A stretch of 64,000 nt of DNA. Source: Paludicola sp. MB14-C6 (GTDB lineage: Bacteria; Bacillota; Clostridia; Oscillospirales; Ruminococcaceae). Shown here in pieces: positions 42,645 through 50,572 of the stretch. Each line of letters begins with the position of its first letter. The first letter of the stretch is position 1. Position numbers and translations under genes: made by a program. Below the pieces are notes generated by a model that ran no database searches, was not told the origin of the DNA, and saw nothing but the letters and a program-made list of their open reading frames with translations. The stretch is from contig NZ_CP133133.1 of the NCBI RefSeq assembly GCF_030908625.1, forward strand, positions 310,001 to 374,000, given 5' to 3'.

Positions 42645-43685
42645 CTAATATCCAAACAAATCGGTAAATGGTTTATAGGCATTATTGAAATATTGATAAA
42701 ACTGAACATTTGTTTGTAACGGGTTTACTTTCTTAATGCCTATTTCTGCTGTTGGATCTTTATAATATGTTTTATCACCAATTTTTATTGCTACCCATCC
42801 ATGTCGTCCATTTGGTGTATCTCCTAATACGATATAAGCATCTATTCCAACTCGATTGCATAAATTTTTTAAAATACATGAAAATCCAGTACATGTACCT
42901 TTCCTATCATTAACACTGGTTATGCTTCCTGCGGAAATTTCTTTTCGTAGATCATAACCAACAATATCTTTTGTAGTCAGAAATTTTTCAATTGTAGGCT
43001 CATAAACCATATGGTCTACAATCCATTGACTAAAATATTGTACTGCCTCCTCTTGATTGCAATTCTTTGGCATCTCATTAATGATTTGCTGTAAATTAAC
43101 ATTTATTTTCTGATTAACCTCTTCATAGTAAGATTCTAAATCATCCATTTGATAGTCTATAAAATCTTTTGCAATTTGATATGTGTCCACTGTTTTATTT
43201 TCCTTAATCTTCGCTGCATCGTCTTCACTTGCGGGAAGTACTTCCTTTTGAAATTTATCTGAATCTATAAGTAGTAGCATCTTTTCAATCATTTTTTCTT
43301 CTGAATGCTGTTCTAAATGCGGTAATACGCGAGTATTACTTGAGTTAAATGGCAAAAGATAGGCTATGTACCAGTAGGTTATACTATCATATCGCAAAGC
43401 ACTTTCAATATGATAATAACTCCTTGCGTTAATTGGTTGCTTTAATACAATTTCTCCACCCTTGTGTTGATCCAATAGTTGTTTTATTTTTTCATAAATT
43501 TCTTTCTCTTCCTGTGTTAATTGTTGATAATAAAATTGCGTGTCAACAGACTGATAAGTAACTGAAATATCTGGTACCTTAACCGGTTCAATAGCAATAT
43601 GGTACCTCTGCGCTTCCAACACGCCAATAGCGATCAATACCAATAAAATAGCTGAAGTAATAGCAATGGCAATCTTTTTCTTCAA
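42645..43685 (-). CDS. Membrane-anchored transglutaminase-like protein, 346 aa
   Basis: An N-terminal anchor (IAIAITSAILLVLIAIGVL) is followed by a helical region. The C-terminal transglutaminase-like domain has Cys in DRKGTCTGFSCILKNLC, His in NGRHGWVAIKIG and Asp in TYYKDPTAEIG, a complete Cys-His-Asp triad. Extracytoplasmic peptidase or amidase activity is likely. The substrate is unknown; it lies within the bacteriocin island but a link is unproven. Confidence 0.85.
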   Translation of the reverse strand: MKKKIAIAITSAILLVLIAIGVLEAQRYHIAIEPVKVPDISVTYQSVDTQFYYQQLTQEEKEIYEKIKQLLDQHKGGEIVLKQPINARSYYHIESALRYDSITYWYIAYLLPFNSSNTRVLPHLEQHSEEKMIEKMLLLIDSDKFQKEVLPASEDDAAKIKENKTVDTYQIAKDFIDYQMDDLESYYEEVNQKINVNLQQIINEMPKNCNQEEAVQYFSQWIVDHMVYEPTIEKFLTTKDIVGYDLRKEISAGSITSVNDRKGTCTGFSCILKNLCNRVGIDAYIVLGDTPNGRHGWVAIKIGDKTYYKDPTAEIGIKKVNPLQTNVQFYQYFNNAYKPFTDLFGY

Positions 43686-43759
43686 GTTGTATCATCTCCT
43701 GAAAAGTATTTTAAATTATCACTTAAAATCTTAAGTACAGCATACCTTTTATCAATTAT

Positions 43760-44446
43760 TTAAGCCCCGCTCCAGTCAATTTCAGATAAAATACTTGGAA
43801 CGTATGCTATATAATTAAGCACTTGGTTCATAGATGCATTAACCATACTTCTTTGTGCTTCTTCTATACGTTTTTTCATATGTATTATTTCATCGTTATT
43901 GAAATATTTGCATAAAACATTACTTTTATCCAGCAAAGCAACCAAACAAAGTGTTTCATGAGGTATGACGTTGTTCTCGAAAAATGCCATGCGGATTGCT
44001 TTAATGATATCCATGACAATTTCAGATTTTGGTGCGTACTTCGTTCTTTTGTGAAGCAAACTTTTTTTAGGAAGTTCATTTATACATTCAATTTTAACCA
44101 GAGAATTTCCTATTAGAGAAAGTAAATCAGTTACCGATCCCCTGCAGCAATTTCCTGGCTGATGTATGTTAGATGCATAAATATCCACAATGCTCGTTAC
44201 ATCTTGAAATTTTTTGTAAGCTATCGCATCATAAACAGCCTTTAAATATGCCAAACTTTCATCAGAAGATCTAACAATCGAAAGCTTATTATCTTCATCC
44301 CAAGTAACAAAACCTTTACTAATAAGTTCTGTAATTTCACCCATGACTAAGCAAGCAGCAATGCTTACTCCATTTAATAAAGGAATATTTCCTTTTTCAT
44401 TCACAGTACAGATATAGTACTGCTGAACATAAGATAATTTTTTCAT
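43760..44446 (-). CDS. GPP34 (Golgi phosphoprotein 3-like) family protein
   Basis: 228-aa helical protein. QQYYICTVNEKGNIPLLNGVSIAACLVMGEITELISKG at the N terminus and LVALLDKSNVLCKYFNNDEIIHMKKRIEE near the C terminus fit bacterial GPP34 proteins, which bind membrane lipids in eukaryotes. The bacterial role is not established. A hairpin (44481-44518) in its leader might control expression. Confidence 0.75.
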   Translation of the reverse strand: MKKLSYVQQYYICTVNEKGNIPLLNGVSIAACLVMGEITELISKGFVTWDEDNKLSIVRSSDESLAYLKAVYDAIAYKKFQDVTSIVDIYASNIHQPGNCCRGSVTDLLSLIGNSLVKIECINELPKKSLLHKRTKYAPKSEIVMDIIKAIRMAFFENNVIPHETLCLVALLDKSNVLCKYFNNDEIIHMKKRIEEAQRSMVNASMNQVLNYIAYVPSILSEIDWSGA

Positions 44447-44480
44447 AATTCACCTCATAATTTGATTACGTATCCAAACA

Positions 44481-44518
44481 CGTTTATGGAAGGTCAATTT
44501 TTAGCCCTCCCATAAACG
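44481..44518. promoter_or_regulatory. Leader hairpin upstream of the GPP34 gene
   Basis: CGTTTATGG...CCATAAACG arms in the 226-bp gap 44447-44672. There is no T tract directly after it on the minus strand, so it may be an attenuator or a weak terminator for the bacteriocin operon. I see nothing else in this gap. Confidence 0.45.
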
Positions 44519-44672
44519 AATTATATGTATTATACTATAAATATCCAATTACTTAGTTAGTTTAAATAATAAGCGGTAAACTCACGCTATTTTGTAATAT
44601 GTGATACCAAGATCAATGCTACAGCAATTATCATAACTTATCTATCTTTTTAAGATTGCTTTATTAAATACG

Positions 44673-44825
44673 TTATTTCTTACTATCATCACAATGCTTT
44701 TTATTGCTATTATCATGCTGTTTTTTATTGCGACTTTTTTTTAATATGTTCAATATTATAACGGTACCCGCACCAGAAATAAAACCAACTATAATTGAAC
44801 CATATGGATAATATTCAAAATGCAT
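44673..44825 (-). CDS. Putative bacteriocin immunity-type membrane peptide, 50 aa
   Basis: One hydrophobic segment (GSIIVGFISGAGTVIILNIL) followed by a long basic, Asn/His-rich tail (KKSRNKKQHDNSNKKH). It starts three bases after the stop of the Gly-rich bacteriocin gene. It has the same layout as the 39-aa gene after the second bacteriocin (SGAGTVIILNILK versus SGTVTLAIVDIIK). Each could be the cognate immunity peptide. Inferred from context. Confidence 0.55.
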   Translation of the reverse strand: MHFEYYPYGSIIVGFISGAGTVIILNILKKSRNKKQHDNSNKKHCDDSKK

Positions 44826-44828
44826 AAG

Positions 44829-45035
44829 TTACCACCATCCAAATAATGCATAGCCTAATGCACCACCAATACCACCAGCAACTCCACCTACAATTGCGCC
44901 GCCGAGTGCACCTTCAGCAGCTCCTGCAGGACCTCCAGTTGAGCCAGCGATTCCTCCAACTGTTCCACCACCGACTGCACCAGAATACCCACCACAATCG
45001 GTTATATCATGATGTTTGATACAATAGTATGGCAT
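44829..45035 (-). pseudogene. Gly-rich bacteriocin fused to a C39-peptidase stub, 68 aa
   Basis: The first 16 residues, MPYYCIKHHDITDCGG, are the start of a C39-peptidase ABC transporter (family sequence typically YYCxKQHDITDCGAAC). From YSGAVGGGTVGGIAG onward it is a glycine-zipper bacteriocin ending GYALFGWW. It therefore lacks a normal double-glycine leader, although the junction itself reads Cys-Gly-Gly. A ribosome site (AGGAGAATATA) is intact. Probably a deletion-born chimera; whether it is still secreted is unclear. Confidence 0.7.
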
Positions 45036-45057
45036 TATATTCTCCTAATCATTATAA

Positions 45058-45333
45058 CTAGTTTAATGATATAAACATTATTGCTCCCACAACACTGTTA
45101 ATAAGAGCAACCACCAATGAAATAATGTTAATAACAATTGCATATGTTGTTTTATTGGTTTTACGTTTTACAATACTCATCACCAAGCTTGTTATAGAGC
45201 AAGGATACGTAATGATTGGTAAAACCAAAGCAAATACTGCCCCTATTATCATTAGTACTAGGGATGGTATATGTATTTTTTTACTTTCTATTGTAAATTG
45301 TTCATTATTTGCTACATTTTCTTGAATATCCAT
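45058..45333 (-). CDS. Membrane protein, possible immunity factor, 91 aa
   Basis: A soluble N-terminal 22 residues, then two or three hydrophobic helices (SLVLMIIGAVFALVLPIITY, SLVMSIVKRKT, YAIVINIISLVVALINSVVG). It resembles short DUF4190-like proteins. Between two bacteriocin genes in the same direction, so immunity is plausible. No motif proves it. Confidence 0.55.
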   Translation of the reverse strand: MDIQENVANNEQFTIESKKIHIPSLVLMIIGAVFALVLPIITYPCSITSLVMSIVKRKTNKTTYAIVINIISLVVALINSVVGAIMFISLN

Positions 45334-45483
45334 TATGTATTTCTCCTTTTGTATGTTTCATAATTCTTATATAGATTTGTTTATTTTTCTATTCATCCTT
45401 AATATAAAAATAGTCCATCTAATCTATTTGACTCTATTATTAGATGGACTCTTTTAAAACATCTAAATACTGATTTCTAAAAT

Positions 45484-45603
45484 TTAAATTTGCTTATTTT
45501 TTCTTTTATTACATATATATTTAATAAGAGTTTTAATAATGTCTACAATAGCTAGTGTAACAGTTCCAGAAACAACTCCTAAAATTATGAAGTAAGTTTT
45601 CAT
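45484..45603 (-). CDS. Putative bacteriocin immunity-type membrane peptide, 39 aa
   Basis: One helix (YFIILGVVSGTVTLAIVDII) with a basic tail (KYICNKRKNKQI). It starts five bases after the bacteriocin stop, in the same arrangement as the 50-aa gene at 44673. Too short for database confidence. Confidence 0.5.
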   Translation of the reverse strand: MKTYFIILGVVSGTVTLAIVDIIKTLIKYICNKRKNKQI

Positions 45604-45608
45604 ATCAA

Positions 45609-45884
45609 CTAATGAAATACACAATAACCAACTGCTCCACCTATGGCACCATAAACCCCGCCAGCAATAGCACCACCTAACCCCCCACCTAGAACTCCAA
45701 GAGGGCCGAAGGATAGCCCACCAGATATAGCCCCTTTAACTGCCCCACCAGTTGCACCACCTGCCGCACCAGCACCTACTGTCCCCCAAAAGTTGCCCCA
45801 ATCCCATGTACCGCCACCATCAACCATCTCCATCTCATTTTGAGATAGTTCGCAAAAACCATTCATTGTTAATACGTCTGTCAT
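45609..45884 (-). CDS. Double-glycine-leader class II bacteriocin precursor, 91 aa
   Basis: The leader MTDVLTMNGFCELSQNEMEMVDGG has the ELSxxEMxxVxGG pattern cut by C39 peptidases. The mature part (GTWDWGNFWGTVGAGAAGG onward) is a glycine/alanine-zipper peptide of the class IIb (two-peptide) or Blp type, ending GGAVGYCVFH. The ATG at 45884 is eight bases after AGGAGG; the upstream ATG is too close. No intact exporter is visible in the window. Confidence 0.83.
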   Translation of the reverse strand: MTDVLTMNGFCELSQNEMEMVDGGGTWDWGNFWGTVGAGAAGGATGGAVKGAISGGLSFGPLGVLGGGLGGAIAGGVYGAIGGAVGYCVFH

Positions 45885-46214
45885 TTTCATGACCTCCTGT
45901 TTGTTATTATTTATATCAAGACTTTACCGTTATACAATGTCGACCTTGCACTCCGACTAAGTCAGATATACTTTGTTAAAGTATATTCGGACTTATCCCC
46001 ACATAAATATCGACAATCATTTTATCTATCTCTACTTGACTCGTTGGTTTTTTGGTGTTGCATTAAATTCAGATGTTATAACTTGTGAATAAATGTTAAT
46101 AATTACATGAAATATTTATCTTAATCAAAGTTTAATTGTTATTATGTTAAATATTGTAACATAATATTATTAGTTTATCAACTTTATTTACGTAAAATTG
46201 TATATATATTCCTT
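45885..46214. promoter_or_regulatory. Intergenic region upstream of bacteriocin gene
   Basis: 330 bp, AT-rich. It contains an imperfect hairpin at 45960-45992 (AGTCAGATATACTTT with AAAGTATATTCGGACT) that could be a regulator site or an attenuator in the bacteriocin mRNA leader. I see no open frame of interest. Confidence 0.4.
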
Positions 46215-46277
46215 TTATACAAGTTCCAACCCACCACAATCAGTTATATCATGTTGTTTGACACAATAGTATGGCAT
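46215..46277 (-). pseudogene. C39-peptidase transporter 5' stub, 20 codons
   Basis: AAAAGGAGAATATA and ATG open a frame reading MPYYCVKQHDITDCGG, then LELV and stop. The first 16 residues are those of a bacteriocin-exporting ABC transporter including the catalytic Cys; the rest of the gene is gone. It matches the stub fused to the bacteriocin at 44829, including the ribosome site. Confidence 0.75.
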
Positions 46278-46293
46278 TATATTCTCCTTTTTA

Positions 46294-47166
46294 CTAAACA
46301 CCAACTACTTGTTGTTCATTAACAACAGACTCCTTCTTTTCTTTCGTTAAGAACAATACTGTAATTATAGTAGCAATGCAAACAACAATACTAGCTACCA
46401 ACAAAATAGGTAGGATTTCGTCATTGACATCTTCAACCTTCATTAACATCATAACTGCTGATACTGAGTTGAAGCTAAAATGCAACAATATATTTCCAAG
46501 TAGAGATTTAGTGCGAATAAATACAAGACATAGAATAACACCTAATACAAATGAATATATCATCCAAATGATTTGACCATGTGATAATGCAAATAATGAT
46601 GAACTTAATAATACCGCAACCATAGTTGGCATACCCTTTTGGAAACGTGTCAACATTAACCCCCTAAAAATGATTTCTTCCACAATAGGTGCCATGCACG
46701 CTGTTGCAAGGATGTTAACCACCATATTCCCTTTTGTTAAATTTGATGATTGTTCTATGTACGAATTCATTAAGTCTTGTGGGAATGGGATTAATTGCAT
46801 TATTATACTTACAAATACATTAAATCCGATACCGAATAGCATGATTGGAATAATTGTAGCACCTTTCATTCTATGAATTCCAACTTCAGTAAAAAAGTTT
46901 TTCTTTCTTATTAAGAATTCTATTACTAAAACAATAATTGTTAAAACTCCTGCTATTAAGGTAATTAGAGTTGCAAGGGACATAACCTTTTCTGTAATCT
47001 TTGTTATTAACTCACTACTAGACAATTGTATCCCCGCTTTACCCATTTCTCGCCCTAGTTGGAAAGCGGCAAAGAACTGCATAATAAAAATAACCATCAA
47101 CTGTACTCCTAAAAATAGTAAAAAGTAGAGTAGACCTTTGCCGAATTGCTTAAAGAATGTTTTCAT
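46294..47166 (-). CDS. CPBP-family intramembrane metalloprotease
   Basis: 290 aa, about eight membrane helices. The catalytic motifs are EEIIFRG (EExxxR), FALSHGQ (FxxxH) and HFSFNS (HxxxN). Such proteins are often bacteriocin immunity or maturation factors in Gram-positive bacteria, which suits its place next to the bacteriocin genes. Substrate unknown. Confidence 0.9.
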   Translation of the reverse strand: MKTFFKQFGKGLLYFLLFLGVQLMVIFIMQFFAAFQLGREMGKAGIQLSSSELITKITEKVMSLATLITLIAGVLTIIVLVIEFLIRKKNFFTEVGIHRMKGATIIPIMLFGIGFNVFVSIIMQLIPFPQDLMNSYIEQSSNLTKGNMVVNILATACMAPIVEEIIFRGLMLTRFQKGMPTMVAVLLSSSLFALSHGQIIWMIYSFVLGVILCLVFIRTKSLLGNILLHFSFNSVSAVMMLMKVEDVNDEILPILLVASIVVCIATIITVLFLTKEKKESVVNEQQVVGV

Positions 47167-47236
47167 TATAATTTTTCCTTTCGTTTTTTAATTTATATAT
47201 TTAAAGGGTGTCTATGTTCAGCTGTATTGTAGTAAA

Positions 47237-47443
47237 CTAATCTCTCTTGTTACTATATAGCTCATTCTCAACAAAACTCATCAGCTTATTTCTCATATAT
47301 AAATAAATAGTAAATGAGAAAATTACAGTTATTACAACAGCCAGTAAGTTATTTGATATTCTTGCTATCACAAAAGCAAATACAATAATAGTGGTGATAA
47401 TAAATAACAGAACAGAATTATTTTTAAACCATTTTTTCTTCAA
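47237..47443 (-). CDS. Two-helix membrane protein, 68 aa
   Basis: Two hydrophobic helices (VLLFIITTIIVFAFVIARI and LLAVVITVIFSFTIYLY) and a charged tail. The TTG start is weak. A short frame MDNKTKANNSREI, with GAGGT upstream, begins at 47481 and ends at 47440 in another frame. A one-base indel would fuse the two into an 80-aa protein, so the 5' end may be frameshifted. Confidence 0.5.
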   Translation of the reverse strand: MKKKWFKNNSVLLFIITTIIVFAFVIARISNNLLAVVITVIFSFTIYLYMRNKLMSFVENELYSNKRD

Positions 47444-47678
47444 ATTTCTCTTGAATTGTTCGCTTTCGTTTTATTGTCCATATTAACCTCACATAACAAT
47501 AGAGCTAGTTATACCATTTTTACGCTTGAATATAAATACTTATTTGGTGCATATCTAATAAATATGAATAAATTGCTTTCGCCATTAATTATTAAATATA
47601 TTGTTAATTATTGTAACATACTTAGCTTAATTTGTCAACTTTATTTACTATTATTGCTCTGAATTAAAAGTACATAAA

Positions 47679-47714
47679 AATATCGTAGCAGCTTTCTTAC
47701 GCTGCTACGATATT
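47679..47714 (-). terminator. Terminator after the TSCPD gene
   Basis: AATATCGTAGCAGC and GCTGCTACGATATT form a 14-bp stem, followed on the minus strand by TTTTATG. The rest of the gap 47444-47762 is AT-rich without further signals. Confidence 0.85.
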
Positions 47715-47762
47715 AGGTCTACTTATTAAAGTCACTATAGTACATTCTGAGTGATAATTGTC

Positions 47763-48011
47763 TTATTTAGAAAGTGCTTCTTCAATTGCTTTTGATAATT
47801 GATCAGGACAAGAAGTACCTCGACCGTTGCAATCAATGCCTTTTAAAGTTGCAATAACATCTGTTGCCTTTCTTCCAATAGTAAGCTTTGAAATGCCTTT
47901 TAAGTTACCATTACAGCCGCCATCAAATGCAACATCAGTAATAATGCCATCTTCGATAGTAACTTTAATGTTTCTTGAACATGTGCCTTTTGTTTTGTAT
48001 AAATGCGTCAT
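47763..48011 (-). CDS. TSCPD-domain protein (TIGR03905 type)
   Basis: 82 aa. GTCSRNIKVTIEDGIITDVAFDGGCNGNLKGISKL and the terminal NGRGTSCPDQLSKAI give the TSCPD signature, also found at the end of ribonucleotide reductases. It probably binds metal through its conserved cysteines. AGGAG upstream; it follows the PHP gene by two bases and shares its operon. Confidence 0.9.
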   Translation of the reverse strand: MTHLYKTKGTCSRNIKVTIEDGIITDVAFDGGCNGNLKGISKLTIGRKATDVIATLKGIDCNGRGTSCPDQLSKAIEEALSK

Positions 48012-48013
48012 TT

Positions 48014-48856
48014 TTATTTCTCCTGTTTTTTATTGCTAAAATTTAATAAGGATTGTATTGAGTGAATTGGTGTTCTTTTTGCACCTAACGGACTAATTCG
48101 AGATGAGTATGCACCATGAAAGTCAGATCCACCAGTTGGTATTAACTTGTGTTTATTTACCAATTCCATTAAGTACTCTTCTTGCGCTTTTGAAGATTTA
48201 CTTGACCATACTTCAATTCCATCTAAAAGGTTTTGCGACAATAATTCATTCAACACATCAATACTATCGTATGTAAAGGGGTGAGCCATTACACTAATTC
48301 CACCTGATTGCTTTACAGCATCTAATACCTCATAAACGTCAGGTTGCTTACAATTAACAATGCAGCTTCCACTTTTAAAGTCAAATAGTTCATCATAGAG
48401 CTCACTGAATATTTCAGTCATATAACCGGCGTTCATCAACGCTTTAGCAATATGCTGCTTATAGATACACCGACTATCTTTCGCTATTTCCAATACATCT
48501 TCAACTGTAATAGGATATAATTTTGATACCCTTTGAGCCATTTCTAGTCCTGCTTCAGTTCTATTATGTGTTGTAATATTACAAATTGCTTCAATTGGTT
48601 TTAAATCTTGGGGAAGATAGCATAAAATATGAATTCTACGTTTTCGAGTTGTATCATATGCCGATAACTCTACTCCGGGAATAATTTGAATACTATTGTT
48701 ACATTGCACTTTTGATATATCTGTAATGCAGTCATGATTGGTTATTGAAATATATTGTAACCCTATTTTCTGTGCCTGACTAACCACCTGCTCTATTGTT
48801 TGTGAACCATCTGAATCACGAGTATGAACGTGTAAATCGCCTACCACCAACATCAT
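48014..48856 (-). CDS. PHP-domain metal-dependent phosphoesterase
   Basis: 280 aa. GDLHVHTRDSDGSQ at the start gives the HxH metal ligands; YISITNHDC, IIPGVELSA, GISVMAHPFTYD and the terminal GGSDFHG complete the PHP pattern. Related enzymes (TrpH/RNase AM) degrade 3',5'-nucleotides or short RNA. No further specificity can be read. Confidence 0.9.
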   Translation of the reverse strand: MMLVVGDLHVHTRDSDGSQTIEQVVSQAQKIGLQYISITNHDCITDISKVQCNNSIQIIPGVELSAYDTTRKRRIHILCYLPQDLKPIEAICNITTHNRTEAGLEMAQRVSKLYPITVEDVLEIAKDSRCIYKQHIAKALMNAGYMTEIFSELYDELFDFKSGSCIVNCKQPDVYEVLDAVKQSGGISVMAHPFTYDSIDVLNELLSQNLLDGIEVWSSKSSKAQEEYLMELVNKHKLIPTGGSDFHGAYSSRISPLGAKRTPIHSIQSLLNFSNKKQEK

Positions 48857-48980
48857 CCTTAAACATTATTGCAAATCCATTCTATAAATTTATGTTAAAT
48901 AAAATGAAGTGCTTTATCATTATTATACTCTAAAATTGTTTTTATGAAAAGTGCCTTTTTAATCAATTAAACTAACAACA

Positions 48981-49001
48981 CTCCACCTAAAAAAGGTGGA
49001 G
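48981..49001. terminator. Hairpin after the FprA gene
   Basis: CTCCACCT and AGGTGGAG pair around AAAAA. No T tract follows on the minus strand, so termination is uncertain. Confidence 0.45.
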
Positions 49002-49018
49002 CATCTATTAGAAATTTG

Positions 49019-50221
49019 TTAGATAGTTAAAGCAAAAGCTTTTCCAAACTCCTTAGCCTTATTTAAGTCTGACTCAGTTGGAACAAAAGTTATTCTAAAA
49101 TCCTCTTCATAGACATTTGTTTTTAAGCTTTCTAAACGTTGTCTAATAAATTTTGTTGCTTCGCCGCTCCAGCCATAAGAACCGAATACTGCTGTTGGTT
49201 TCTTTGCTATGTTAATTGCATCAACATGAGACAATAGTACCCAAACCGGAGGAACTGCATCCTTATTTATAGTTGGCGAACCGACCAAGAATGCGTCACT
49301 TTCATTCAGCTTTTGCGATAATAGGTTCATATCATATTTAATAATATCCAACAATTCAATATTGGCATCTGTAATGGTTTCTTTAATTCCTACTGCAATA
49401 CTTTCTGCTATTAACTGCGTATTACCATATGCACTACAATAGAAAATTGGAATTTGTTTATTATTATGAACAGTTGGATTGCTCCATTCAGTATATTTCG
49501 CTATTACTTCATCAAGCAATCCATGTTTGGTAAGGACTGGACCATGACTTGGTGCAGCACAATCAAAATCTAATTCCTTTACTATATTTAACCCTTTTAC
49601 AACATACGGCTTAAAAGGACCAAAAATAGCATCAAAATAGCCTTTTAGCGCTTTGCTATATTCTTCGTAGTAATGAATGTTGGTATCGAATAATTCCGGT
49701 TCACAATAATGTGATCCCAAGAAATCACAAGAAAATAAAACTTTATCTTCTTTTAAATAAGTAAACATTGAGTCTGGCCAATGTAAAAAAGGTGCACTGA
49801 AAAAAGTAAGTGTTTTATCACCTAAATCAATTGAATCACCGTTTTTTGCTACGATAATATTCGCATCGTTACGATTGATTATATTCTTAATATAAATCGA
49901 ACCTGCTTGTGACGTAACTATTTTTAAGTTTGGTAGTAAATCTAATAGCTTTGCGATAGAACCTGAATGATCTGGTTCATTATGATTCATTATTAAATAC
50001 TCTACAGATTCTAATTCAGCTACTTCTTTTATATTGTTAATAAAGTAATCGAAATAATTAAGGTGTGCAGTTTCAATTAAAGCAGTTTTTTCACTGCCTT
50101 TTACAATATAAGAATTATAACTAGTTCCGTTATCAGTTGTCATTACTATATCAAATACTCTTAAATTAGGGTTTAATACACTAACGCTATATACATTGTC
50201 TTTTATTTCATTTATGTTCAT
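49019..50221 (-). CDS. FprA-type flavodiiron protein
   Basis: Reduces oxygen to water (or NO) and protects anaerobes. The N-terminal beta-lactamase-like diiron domain has MNHNEPDHSGS near 80 and CDFLGSHY; the C-terminal flavodoxin domain has PIFYCSAYGNTQLIAESI near 255 and GSYGWSGEAT. 400 aa, A-type without extra domains. The rubredoxin gene just upstream is its likely electron donor. Confidence 0.94.
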   Translation of the reverse strand: MNINEIKDNVYSVSVLNPNLRVFDIVMTTDNGTSYNSYIVKGSEKTALIETAHLNYFDYFINNIKEVAELESVEYLIMNHNEPDHSGSIAKLLDLLPNLKIVTSQAGSIYIKNIINRNDANIIVAKNGDSIDLGDKTLTFFSAPFLHWPDSMFTYLKEDKVLFSCDFLGSHYCEPELFDTNIHYYEEYSKALKGYFDAIFGPFKPYVVKGLNIVKELDFDCAAPSHGPVLTKHGLLDEVIAKYTEWSNPTVHNNKQIPIFYCSAYGNTQLIAESIAVGIKETITDANIELLDIIKYDMNLLSQKLNESDAFLVGSPTINKDAVPPVWVLLSHVDAINIAKKPTAVFGSYGWSGEATKFIRQRLESLKTNVYEEDFRITFVPTESDLNKAKEFGKAFALTI

Positions 50222-50255
50222 AATGATACTCCCTCATACTACTTAATTAAAAGAT

Positions 50256-50293
50256 ACGCTCTCTATTCTACGATTTCGTTAAATAGAGAGCGT
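50256..50293. terminator. Hairpin between rubredoxin and FprA genes
   Basis: ACGCTCTCTATT and AATAGAGAGCGT form a 12-bp stem with TTTTTT on the plus side and ATCTTTT on the minus side. It likely ends the rubredoxin transcript, with partial read-through into fprA possible. Confidence 0.65.
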
Positions 50294-50302
50294 TTTTTAG
50301 AA

Positions 50303-50461
50303 CTATTCTTCTACGAATTGATCCTTGCCTACGCCACAGATTGGACAAACGAAATCTTCGCTTACATCTTCCCATGCTGTACCTGGTGCAACGTTTTGAT
50401 CTTCACAACCATCTGCTGGAACATAAACATAGCCGCAAACTTCACATACATAACTTTTCAT
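50303..50461 (-). CDS. Rubredoxin, 52 aa
   Basis: One-iron electron carrier. CEVCGYVY and [11 protein letters not shown] give the two CxxC-G knuckles, with the usual aromatic and acidic residues between. GGAGAATTG before the ATG. Upstream of the FprA gene in the same direction, a common oxygen-defence pair in anaerobes. Confidence 0.96.
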   Translation of the reverse strand: MKSYVCEVCGYVYVPADGCEDQNVAPGTAWEDVSEDFVCPICGVGKDQFVEE

Positions 50462-50572
50462 AACAATTCTCCTTTTTCATTGATTCAGTTGATTATATAT
50501 TCATTTTGAATAATCTTGATTACATTTAAACTATACCATATTAGTGTAGTTTTGTAAAGACTATTTGAAATA

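Noticed and set aside
43885..44079. 64-aa minus-strand frame within the GPP34 gene
   Set aside because: It lies inside the gene on the same strand in another frame, with no ribosome site.
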